DNA of 5,960 bases from JBBRQP01 sp038226175 (GCA_038226175.1 JBBRQP010000129.1:1-5960), one strand, 5' to 3'; positions 1-4,711 are shown, counted from the stretch's first letter. The notes: generated by a model from the letters alone, not told the origin. Numbers and translations are program-made.

Positions 1-83
1 GCAATTATTCGTTGTGAGCCTTCTTTATTGAAGTAGGCAGCTAAAATCCGTTGGCGCAGATCCACTGAATATGGTTTTCCCAT
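1..83 (-). CDS. IS630-type transposase, N-terminal fragment (runs off the left edge)
   Basis: The visible 27 codons read MGKPYSVDLRQRILAAYFNK and then EGSQRII. This is the usual opening of IS630/Tc1-type transposases, the start of an N-terminal helix-turn-helix that binds the element's ends. The catalytic DDE/D core lies outside the window. The chosen ATG (83-81) follows a purine-rich GGAGAGGGTG that can act as a ribosome binding site. An in-frame ATG 12 bases upstream (95-93) would add MERV, but it overlaps that site, so the shorter start is preferred. The gene reads away from the IS3 element it is inserted in. The family is assigned from this short opening and from the TA insertion point, so subgroup and intactness cannot be judged. 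Confidence 0.8.
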   Translation of the reverse strand, partial: MGKPYSVDLRQRILAAYFNKEGSQRII

Positions 84-137
84 CACCCTCTCCATTTAGT
101 CCAATTAATATAGCTCTTTCACTTGAAAATTGCTGTA
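1..137 (-). mobile_element. IS630-type element, one end, inserted in IS3-family orfB
   Basis: On the minus strand, IS3 orfB sequence stops after the codons for QNAY. It is followed by a terminus reading TACAGCAATTTTCAAGTG, a short leader, and the transposase start at 83. The junction falls on a TA (137-136), the target that IS630/Tc1 elements duplicate. The exact first base is inferred from the break in IS3 homology. The second end and the second TA lie outside the window. Confidence 0.7.
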
Positions 138-755
138 AGCATTCTGGGTCGGCTTACCAGGTTCAATAAACTCTAGGACTATCTCATGTTGTGCAGCCCA
201 AGCGGCTAGCACTTGACTGGTGAGTTCCGGCCCATTATCGAGTTTGATTACTTTGGGAAGTCCTCGGGTATGCCTTAGCTGCTCTAAAACTCTGACCACC
301 CGCTGTGCTCCCAAAGAGGTATCTACCTCAATGGCCAGACATTCTCTGGAATAAACATCTAGGATGTTGAGAGTGCGCAGCTTGCGCCCACTGCACAAAG
401 TATCACTTATAAAATCCAAACTCCATTGCTGATTAACTATGGTTATGGGCGTGGGTATAGTAGCAGGACGGGCAAAGCGCCGTTGACTGACCTTGCACCG
501 CATGGCTAACCACTCCTTGGTATAAAGTCGGTAAACCCGTTTGTGATTGATAGTCCAGCCCTCACGCCGCAACAGCGCCCATAGTCGGCGGTAGCCAAAC
601 CGAGGACGTTGTTCAGCCAATTCACGTAGTCGCGTCAGCACAGCACTCGCCTCAACTTGACGGGATTGGTAACGACAACTAGAACGCCCCAATGCCAATA
701 AGCGACAAGCTCTACGTTCACTAATGGGGTGAGCTTGCACAACTTGTTTAACCAA
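105..755 (-). pseudogene. IS3-family transposase OrfB, 3' end replaced by the IS630-type insertion
   Basis: This is the catalytic subunit of an IS3-family (IS407-like) transposase. From the conventional TTG start at 755, residues about 9-90 form the HTH_21-type region (HPISERRACRLL through the RFGYRRLWALLRREGW stretch). The integrase core begins near residue 108. The first catalytic Asp is D114 in WSLDFISD and the second is D173 in KLDNGPE. Native sequence ends at QNAY (residue 207). The family continues with IERFNGKFRDE, which carries the catalytic Glu, so the active site is incomplete. The last nine residues (SNFQVKELY) are encoded by the IS630-type end. In the intact element OrfB is normally made as an OrfAB fusion by -1 frameshifting at the A8 run at 783-790. 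The product here should be inactive. Confidence 0.88.
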
Positions 756-775
756 TTCCCGCTTGACTAAGGGCG

Positions 776-1032
776 TTACAGCTTTTTTTTCAGCACATCC
801 TTGAGCACTAACAGGTCAAGAGCTTGAATCGCCACTAAGCGGCCTAAACGACTATTTTCCTCCTCCAGGTGCTTAAGGCGTTTAGCTTCACGATGCCCCT
901 ATATTTAGCCTTCCAGCGGGAGAAGGTAGGCTGCGTGATGCCGTAAGTGCGACATATGTCAGCGGTTTTGCCACTGACTTCGGCCTCCTGCAGGATGCGG
1001 ATGATTTGTTCTTCTGTAAAGCGGCTCTTCAT
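776..1032 (-). pseudogene. IS3-family OrfA with an internal frameshift
   Basis: OrfA is the small DNA-binding protein of IS3-family elements (HTH_Tnp_1). Translation from the ATG at 1032 gives MKSRFTEEQIIRILQEAE and then a helix-turn-helix region (KTADICRTYGITQPTFSRWKAKY). That ATG follows an AGGAG about seven bases upstream; an upstream in-frame start at 1050 is less likely. Near 891-903 the frame is lost. The adjacent frame then carries the expected rest, HREAKRLKHLEEENSRLGRL, ending in VLKDVLKKKL and a TAA at 778-776. This second part is the leucine-rich coiled coil typical of OrfA. The change equals a net loss of one base (modulo three). The frameshift is damage, distinct from the programmed slip at the end of orfA. 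Confidence 0.85.
783..790 (-). other. Programmed -1 frameshift site (A8 run) joining orfA to orfB
   Basis: On the minus strand the end of orfA reads CTG AAA AAA AAG CTG TAA. Slipping back one base on the run of eight A moves ribosomes into the orfB frame (KAVTPLVKRELVKQVV...), which is open from here to the stop at 105. Fusion by -1 slippage on an A-rich run is the known way IS3-family elements make their active OrfAB transposase. The frame relation is seen directly; the use of the site is inferred. Confidence 0.7.
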
Positions 1033-1102
1033 TAGGTTTCTCCTAGTCAAAATGCTAGAAGAACTCTCATTTAAACTGGATCTTTTTTATGGGGGCAGGT
1101 CA

Positions 1103-1146
1103 CTTCTACTTGCACCAGTTACAAGAACTATTGGTCGTTGGGACAT
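1103..1146 (-). pseudogene. Short-chain dehydrogenase/reductase, 5' fragment cut by the IS3 element
   Basis: From the ATG at 1146 the minus strand encodes MSQRPIVLVTGASR, and then the IS3 terminus begins. VLVTGASR is the opening of a Rossmann fold in short-chain dehydrogenases (the TGxxxGxG NAD(P)-binding motif, usually completed as GIG). Only 14 codons and two bases are present; the catalytic YxxxK region is missing and may lie beyond the insertion, outside the window. No clear ribosome binding site is visible. The start lies 34 bases past the core site of an attC (1180-1186), so the gene may be the next cassette of the array or the first host gene after it. The fragment is more AT-rich than the cassettes. 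The identification rests on a short motif and is moderately sure. Confidence 0.6.
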
Positions 1147-1179
1147 AGATTTTTCGACAAGTGTAAGAATTGAGAAGCA

Positions 1180-1276
1180 GTCTAACGACCAAGCTCAGCG
1201 GCGGCAGGGGCCACAGAGCCTATGAACCCCCAAAACCAAGACCGCCCCTGCCGTCCGCTGCAGCGCCTGGTTCGGC
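1180..1276 (-). other. attC recombination site of the exported-protein cassette
   Basis: This is a 97-bp imperfect inverted repeat. On the minus strand it starts with R'' GCCGAAC (1276-1270) and ends with R' GTTAGAC (1186-1180), which fits the GTTRRRY consensus. The inner arms GCTGCAGCGGACGGCAGGGG and CCCCTGCCGCCGCTGAGC pair with two unpaired bases on one side, the extrahelical pattern by which integron integrase recognises the folded bottom strand. It lies about 20 bases after the stop of the gene at 1296. Confidence 0.88.
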
Positions 1277-1295
1277 GTACCTCTCGAGCGTAGTC

Positions 1296-1685
1296 CTACT
1301 TCTGCCGGATGCCGATGCCAACGTGACTGGCCTTCTGCTCGGGGTAGTCAGCCTTGTTCCCGTAGTGCTCGACGGACAACCGTCCATCCACCCCCAGAGT
1401 GAGGCGCTCGAGCTTCCCATCATCCTCCATAATGAGGAGCAGGATACCGTCCTTGCGCGTGATCTGGCCCTTCAGCTTTTCCTCGTCCGCTGTTCCGGAG
1501 ACCTTGCCATCTTTCTCGACGACGTAAGTGCGGACCGCCCCGTGGGTGTACTCGATCTTCCACTCCCCGGCCAGAACACTGATGCCCGTGTCGCTCTTCT
1601 CTTGGCCCCGACTCATGTTAACCGAGACGGCACCAAACGCACAAAACACACATAGCAACACCACCGCGGCTCGCAGTTGATACAT
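1296..1685 (-). CDS. Cassette-borne small exported protein, function unknown
   Basis: The protein has 129 residues. The start at 1685 has GAGGG five bases upstream; a longer in-frame start at 1718 would begin inside the preceding attC and is rejected. Residues 1-28 (MYQLRAAVVLLCVFCAFGAV onward) look like a Sec signal peptide: a short positive N-end, a hydrophobic core, then SRGQE. No clear lipobox is seen. The mature part (LAGEWKIEYTHGAVRTYVVE, KLKGQITRKDGILLLIMEDD, GKLERLTLGVDGRLSVEHYG) alternates short beta-like strands with turns, as in small periplasmic beta-barrel or lipocalin-like domains. I recognise no named family. By eye it recalls small secreted proteins of planctomycetes, which is only an impression. 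It is the third cassette on the minus strand and is followed by its attC. Without a visible promoter, expression may depend on read-through. Confidence 0.8.
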   Translation of the reverse strand: MYQLRAAVVLLCVFCAFGAVSVNMSRGQEKSDTGISVLAGEWKIEYTHGAVRTYVVEKDGKVSGTADEEKLKGQITRKDGILLLIMEDDGKLERLTLGVDGRLSVEHYGNKADYPEQKASHVGIGIRQK

Positions 1686-1705
1686 GTCATCCCTCGTTGA
1701 TTGAA

Positions 1706-1802
1706 GCCGAACGACCAAGCTCAGCAGCGGCGGGGCACCGATGAGCTATGAAGTCCCAGAAACCAATCATGCCCCGCCGTCTGCTGCAGCGCCTGGTTCG
1801 GC
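1706..1802 (-). other. attC recombination site of the GC-rich hypothetical cassette
   Basis: This 97-bp site has perfectly complementary outer cores: R'' GCCGAAC (1802-1796) and R' GTTCGGC (1712-1706) on the minus strand. The inner arms GCTGCAGCAGACGGCGGGGC and GCCCCGCCGCTGCTGAGC pair except for two extra bases. Length, arms and layout match the site at 1180-1276, so both belong to one attC family. The stop codon of the upstream cassette gene (1767) falls inside it. Confidence 0.9.
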
Positions 1803-2210
1803 CTCTGCGCTGCACGCAACGGCCGGCACCCACGGAACCACGGACAGCAACCACTCCCACGCCGACGGCTCCACGCGGACCAACTCGACCGCCGCGAGCC
1901 GGAGATACATCGCCGACCGGGCGACTCGCACACGGTCCGGCGGATACCCCCACGGACAGAACATCCGGTTGACCGGCTCCCAGTCGTCGGCGCCGGCGAT
2001 CCGGCTGGGCACCTTGAGGTACGGCCCCGGCCCCCAGATGTCGATGCCGCCCGGATCGGTGTAGGCCCGCGAGAAGTCCGGCGTGTGGTCGGGCAGGGGC
2101 CACTCGACCGGGCGGCGGAGGACAGCCCGGTCGGAGGCAGCGAGGGCGGCTCGCTCCCCCGCCGACAACTTGACGAGGCTGCGGCGGTAGAACCGGACAC
2201 CACCGATCAT
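1767..2210 (-). CDS. Cassette-borne GC-rich hypothetical protein
   Basis: The protein has 147 residues from the ATG at 2210, which follows GAGGTGG with good spacing. A GTG at 2225 would add MARWY and is less likely. The coding sequence is very GC-rich and so is its third-base usage, unlike the carotenoid and DUF2382 genes to the right. The last 12 residues (EPGAAADGGA end) are translated from the attC arm, so the natural C-terminus is partly attC-encoded, as often happens in cassettes. No family is recognised with certainty. The stretch CPWGYPPDRVRV followed by RLAAVELVRVE weakly resembles the CPYGxPGDRLWVRE and following strand of ASCH-like phage and bacterial proteins. The usual WVRE is absent, so this is only a suggestion. 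No signal peptide or membrane segment is evident. Confidence 0.75.
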   Translation of the reverse strand: MIGGVRFYRRSLVKLSAGERAALAASDRAVLRRPVEWPLPDHTPDFSRAYTDPGGIDIWGPGPYLKVPSRIAGADDWEPVNRMFCPWGYPPDRVRVARSAMYLRLAAVELVRVEPSAWEWLLSVVPWVPAVACSAEAEPGAAADGGA

Positions 2211-2242
2211 GTACCACCTCGCCACCCGCTGTGTCCTCCGCC

Positions 2243-2249
2243 GCCGAAC
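2243..2249 (-). other. Isolated integron core site at the start of the GC-rich cassette
   Basis: The minus strand reads G^TTCGGC here, identical to the R' of the attC at 1706-1802 and complementary to the R'' that ends this same cassette (1802-1796). This is where cassette 2 should begin, 33 bases before its gene start. The rest of a normal attC is not attached: the nearest attC (2357-2449) has its own degenerate core (GTTATTG) 114 bases further upstream. Confidence 0.6.
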
Positions 2250-2369
2250 CAGGGACTATACAGCAGTGCATCTGCCCACTTGAGAATAACCAGCACTTTT
2301 GTAATGTTATACATTGCTCTTTGTTGCCCAGTACTGTGTCATTCCTGTCAAAGGAACAATAACATACTA
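2250..2369. other. AT-rich 114-bp segment between two cassette cores: mini-cassette or small insertion
   Basis: This stretch is AT-rich between two very GC-rich blocks and holds no usable ORF. If both core sites (2357-2363 and 2243-2249) are real, the piece between the cut points (2249-2362) is an ORF-less mini-cassette. An alternative is an insertion into the attC, because ACTA occurs at 2255-2258 and again at 2366-2369, at the edges of the AT-rich part. A short palindrome AATGTTATACATT lies in the middle. I see no transposon-type inverted termini. Confidence 0.45.
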
Positions 2370-2449
2370 AGCTCAGCGACCCGGCGCACGAGGACGCTGG
2401 ATTGCAACCGCGACGGCTCACCGCCGTTCGCTGCAGCGCATGGTTAGGC
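2357..2449 (-). other. attC recombination site of the HEAT-like cassette
   Basis: On the minus strand R'' is GCCTAAC (2449-2443), complementary to the core GTTAGGC that starts the same cassette (2919-2913). The arms GCTGCAGCGAACGGCG and CGCCGGGTCGCTGAGC pair with the same extra-base pattern as the two other sites. The R' side is degenerate: GTTATTG (2363-2357) keeps only the GTT. The site begins seven bases after the stop of the HEAT-like gene. Confidence 0.78.
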
Positions 2450-2456
2450 CACATTC

Positions 2457-2909
2457 TCATGCTCTGCTCTCCATCTCCTGCAAAGCGAAACCCGCTCTGC
2501 GACGGACATACTCTGCCTCGTCATCGAGAAACCGGAGTAACACAGCAACCAAGCCGATACGTCCGGCAAGCACTGCCGCCTGCCATCGAGCATCAGGATC
2601 GGAAAACGTGACTGCCGCGTCGGCAATCTGTGCCGCAATCGCTGGAAACTGCTCCAGCGTCTCCAAGACGTGCTCATCCTCATTGTCGCGAGCCAAAGCA
2701 TAAAGTAGCAACTCAAGCTCCGCATCGGCGAGACTGCGCTGTGCTGCTGCCGCCAAGAAATCAGCAACAGCAGCGTAAAGCTGCCCCCAGTCTTCGTAAT
2801 CGCACTCCTACTCCCCACCATGTGAATTCTGGTCTGGCTGGAAATCTCTAGACTGCCGAAGAACGGCCCACTGGCGAAACTTGGAGACCTCTTTGGCAAG
2901 CGCGCTCAT
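2457..2909 (-). pseudogene. Cassette-borne HEAT-like repeat protein, interrupted by an amber codon
   Basis: From the ATG at 2909, ten bases inside the cassette start, one frame runs to the TGA at 2457 with a single internal stop: TAG at 2810-2808 (codon 34). Before it the sequence reads MSALAKEVSKFRQWAVLRQS and ends in NSHGGE. After it come ECDYEDWGQLYAAVADFLAA and a helical region. The part DPDARWQAAVLAGRIGLVAV plus LLRFLDDEAEYVRRRAGFAL looks like paired amphipathic helices of HEAT type, often protein-binding scaffolds. Without the stop the product would have 150 residues; a TGG to TAG change is the simplest cause. An internal restart could yield about 99 residues (from 2756), but no good ribosome site supports it. 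Partner and role are unknown. Confidence 0.72.
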
Positions 2910-2912
2910 GTG

Positions 2913-2932
2913 GCCTAACAACCAAGCCCACC
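2913..2932 (-). other. Half attC: core and inner box only
   Basis: The minus strand reads GGTGGGCTTGGTTGTTAGGC here. This matches the L'-R' half of the other sites (GAGCTTGGTCGTTAGAC at 1180-1186 and beyond), including a consensus GTTAGGC core. The partner half, expected within about 100 bases to the right, is not found; AT-rich non-coding DNA follows. The array appears to have been cut here, losing its upstream cassettes. Confidence 0.6.
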
Positions 2933-3231
2933 TACAACGTAAACTACGAAGTGGTGTCAGGTAAAGTGATTGATTAGACTTGTCTTCAGAAGTCCAGTGG
3001 CAGCTCAACCTCTACCTAAAGCCTTCTTTCCTGACACTATCGTTACCCTTCAGCCTAGTGTATATAGCCTACTACAACCTATGCTATACCCTCTTAGCTA
3101 TGCCCAACCACTCTAACCTATGGTAACCATCTTAAAACCCTTCTACCTAAGTCAACACAGCCTCATTCCTCACCACAAACAATTATACAATAAGCTATAC
3201 ACTAAGGTAATAGGCTAGTATATAAGCCTTG
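2933..3231. other. Non-coding stretch with strong C-over-G strand asymmetry
   Basis: No open frame with protein-like content is seen on either strand. The + strand is rich in C, T and A and very poor in G: between 3061 and 3180 I count 43 C and 8 G. Short words such as CCTA, TAGCC and AACCTA recur. Two related stretches, around 3052-3072 and 3212-3231, share a CTAGTxTATATAxGCCT pattern. I find no RNA gene or promoter I can support. Confidence 0.5.
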
Positions 3232-3615
3232 TGTCGAGTATCAAAATAAATGAGCTCGCTCCCACAATAAATGACCGGGCAGAAAAGCTGCAAGAAGTCG
3301 TCTGGGAGGGAGTTTAGGTATATTTGTGGATAAAGGAAGAGTAAGTAAAATTCGTCTCACAATAAATGTCACTTTGATAGGCGTTAATTTATCTTATACA
3401 CAGCTTGTCAAGGTAAGGCTTAGTCATAACTAAGTCCTAATATGGAAATCATACATTAGCTACAGCTTTAAGCAAGCAAGTTAGTTTTAGTTAAGGAACT
3501 AGGTTAGGTATACCTTACATAAATGAATATCATAAACATGACGTTTCTTAGAAGTCATGAGGGTGTTCTCCTAATAGAACAACTTTAGTGAAGTATCCAT
3601 TGTTTCGAGAGAAGT
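3232..3615 (-). repeat. Diverged ~380-bp repeat, copy 1 (IS-derived relic)
   Basis: This block aligns along its length with 4346-4711 in the same orientation. Anchors are TGTCGAGT (3232 and 4346), AGAAAAGCTG with GAGGGAGTTT and TATATTTGTG, AGTAAAATTCGT, TTGTCAAGGTA (3405 and 4502), CTTTAAG (3466 and 4566) and the region around GAAGTCATGA (3551). The word ATAAATG occurs at 3246, 3267 and 3362. The 95-base spacing of the last two is the same as in copy 2. The right end, read on the minus strand, matches the end and first codons of the IS3-family element at 5839. Confidence 0.85.
3540..3599 (-). repeat. Relic of IS terminus, leader and orfA start (copy 1)
   Basis: On the minus strand this runs from TGGATACTT (3599) to an ATG at 3558, 41 bases on, and reads MTSKKR. 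Compared with the + strand from 5839, I count 51 of 60 identical positions with no gap, including TTAGGAGAA before the ATG. After about seven codons the match ends, and a TAG follows at codon 20. Copy 2 stops at the same codon. Confidence 0.88.
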
Positions 3616-3690
3616 CGATTCTAGACGGATATTCATGTAAAAATAGGTATTAACTATAGTCTTAAAGGTGGTTTTACTCATAGTTTACAG

Positions 3691-4242
3691 TTATGAGCGT
3701 TTACCCATTTGCTCGGCGACATGACGCAAGAAAGTAATCTGATACTCAAAGTCTAAACCTTGAATCGCAGTTAAAGACTTTTGTCCAAGTTCAGGCAATT
3801 GGTAATCATCTGGAATACCAATTACATCAGTGCCCATACGTGCGGCAATCAAAAACCAAATTGCTAGTTTGTTGTTCTCGGTTTGGCAGGCATATTCGCG
3901 GCTGAGGCTAGTGTCATCACCCCGGACAATAGCTCTTTGGGCATCAAGCTGAGCATCACCCTGGTCAAGTGCATTAAATTCACTAAAGAAGGTTGTAAGG
4001 GTATCAATATTGGCGGTGCCAAGAGCTGCAGGTGTCACAGAACTACCCATAGCTTTATATAAAAAATAAAGAACTGCTAGCTTTTCATCCACAGCTAATT
4101 CAGCAAAATGGTCTTCGACTGCTTGACCATCGCCCAGACGGACTTCACTGGGCTCTTTATTATCCATCAACTGATCGACGATGTCAGAGATCTCAGTGGT
4201 AGTCAACACGGCTGTCTTGGGCGTATCTTCGGTAGGTGACAT
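3691..4242 (-). CDS. Helical carotenoid protein (OCP N-terminal-domain paralog)
   Basis: This is a 183-residue stand-alone version of the all-helical, carotenoid-binding N-terminal domain of orange carotenoid protein (Carot_N), without the C-terminal regulatory domain. Such helical carotenoid proteins occur in cyanobacteria, bind a ketocarotenoid, and quench singlet oxygen or excitation from phycobilisomes, depending on the clade. Visible matches to OCP include DEKLAVLYFLYKAMGSSVT (first helical bundle), NNKLAIWFLIAARMG, PDDYQLPELGQKSLTAIQGL and QITFLRHVAEQMG. Against Synechocystis OCP numbering, Tyr44, Trp110 and Arg155 are kept as Y62, W129 and R173, while Trp41 is Tyr (Y59) and Tyr111 is Phe (F130). 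A polar N-terminal extension of about 18 residues precedes the domain. The start ATG has only a weak purine stretch upstream. The gene is monocistronic, diverges from the DUF2382 gene and sits between two IS-derived repeats. The clade cannot be assigned by eye. Confidence 0.93.
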   Translation of the reverse strand: MSPTEDTPKTAVLTTTEISDIVDQLMDNKEPSEVRLGDGQAVEDHFAELAVDEKLAVLYFLYKAMGSSVTPAALGTANIDTLTTFFSEFNALDQGDAQLDAQRAIVRGDDTSLSREYACQTENNKLAIWFLIAARMGTDVIGIPDDYQLPELGQKSLTAIQGLDFEYQITFLRHVAEQMGKRS

Positions 4243-4277
4243 GGTGTCTTTCAGGAATAACTGTTAGATTAAACTTA

Positions 4278-4314
4278 AAGTGTTGCTTAAAACACTTCTT
4301 CTATCTTGGGATAG
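4278..4314. promoter_or_regulatory. Two adjacent small palindromes upstream of the carotenoid gene
   Basis: The first is AAGTGTT-GCTTAA-AACACTT (4278-4297), a perfect 7-bp inverted repeat. The second is CTATC-TTGG-GATAG (4301-4314), a 5-bp one. They lie 36 to 72 bases upstream of the carotenoid protein start, where a promoter or operator would be expected. No T-tract suggests a terminator. A regulator site is an inference; the symmetry is seen. Confidence 0.35.
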
Positions 4315-4345
4315 ATTTAGTTAGTTCTATTTAGAAGAATCTCGC

Positions 4346-4711
4346 TGTCGAGTGTCAGAAGAGATAGCCTTAGTCCCAGATAAATGTCCAGGTAGAAAAG
4401 CTGCCAGAAGTACTCTGGGGAGGGAGTTTGGTATATTTGTGTAGAAAGGAAAAAGAAGTAAAATTCGTTCCATAATAAATGACACTATTCAAGGATATAG
4501 TTTGTCAAGGTAGGGCTTAAGTAACCCGACCAAGCCTCAAGATGGGTCTCAGACCTGAGCTAGAACTTTAAGTAAGCTAATTTTAGGTGAGAGGCTAAGG
4601 TAGGTCTAGATTGCGTGACCGAAGGTTATAGATGCGACGTTTTTTGGAAGTCATGACGGCCTTCTGTTAGTGGAATAATCTTAGGTAAGTGTCTATCATT
4701 CCTGGGGAATA
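4346..4711 (-). repeat. Diverged ~370-bp repeat, copy 2 (IS-derived relic)
   Basis: This is the direct partner of 3232-3615. It shares the TGTCGAGT start, the AGAAAAGCTG...GAGGGAGTTT...TATATTTGTG block, AGTAAAATTCGT, the ATAAATG pair at 4380 and 4475 (95 bases apart, as in copy 1), TTGTCAAGGTA and the orfA-like end. It lacks about 15 bases present in copy 1 near 3385-3400. It fills much of the shared upstream region between the two divergent genes. Confidence 0.85.
4627..4695 (-). repeat. Relic of IS terminus, leader and orfA start (copy 2)
   Basis: On the minus strand this runs from TAGACACTT (4695) to an ATG at 4654, again 41 bases on, and reads MTSKKRRIYN. Against the + strand from 5839 I count 57 of 69 identical positions with no gap. 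The frame ends in TAG at codon 20 (after NLRSRNLDLP), the same codon as in copy 1. Both copies therefore share one deletion junction shortly after codon 8. Confidence 0.88.

Larger units (their letters stand above)
138..1102 (-). mobile_element. IS3-family (IS407-like) element, incomplete
   Basis: One terminus is visible at 1102, reading inward on the minus strand as TGACCTGCCCCCATAAAAAA. The TGACCTGCCCCC start is typical of IS407-like members of the IS3 family. Inside follow orfA (frameshifted), the A8 slip site and orfB. The other end has been displaced by the IS630-type insertion at 136-137 and is not in the window. The element interrupts a dehydrogenase-like reading frame at 1103. With a frameshift in orfA and a split orfB it cannot move by itself. 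Confidence 0.82.
1180..2919 (-). mobile_element. Integron cassette array without visible integrase (CALIN-type)
   Basis: All attC sites and cassette genes here are oriented on the minus strand. From the 5' side the order is: half attC (2913-2932), HEAT-like cassette, attC (2357-2449), an AT-rich 114-bp segment, a second core site (2243-2249), GC-rich hypothetical cassette, attC (1706-1802), exported-protein cassette, attC (1180-1276), then the dehydrogenase-like start. Cassettes span about 2364-2918, 1712-2248 and 1186-1711. The core at each cassette start (TTAGGC, TTCGGC, TTCGGC) is complementary to the R'' of the attC that ends the same cassette, as expected if each was inserted as a circle. 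No intI gene is in the window. GC is visibly higher than in the flanking host DNA. Confidence 0.85.

Noticed and set aside
1170..1655. Plus-strand frame of 161 codons
   Set aside because: It starts inside an attC and runs antisense to the exported-protein gene, without a ribosome site or recognisable motifs.
2327..2352. TTGACA on the minus strand in the AT-rich segment as a cassette promoter
   Set aside because: No -10 box lies at 16-18 bases; the nearest TATAAC is about 34 bases away.
1687..2460. Long minus-strand frame of 257 codons over the GC-rich cassettes
   Set aside because: It crosses two attC sites and is rich in Arg, Gly and Pro, as expected for an off-frame reading of GC-rich DNA. 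The frame at 2210-1767 has the better ribosome site and composition.
2444..2899. Minus-strand frame of 151 codons overlapping the HEAT-like gene
   Set aside because: It has no family features. The other frame gives the HEAT-like protein and begins just inside the cassette core, although it carries one amber codon.
3232..3370. TGTCGA terminus plus repeated AATAAATG words as a Tn7/Tn5053-like transposon end
   Set aside because: The layout is suggestive, but no matching inverted end or transposition genes are seen, and the match to the IS3-family element explains the other side of the repeat better.
3677..3697. CTCATA...TATGAG hairpin at the end of the carotenoid gene as a terminator
   Set aside because: It is a short AT-rich stem with a nine-base loop spanning the stop codon, and no T-tract follows.
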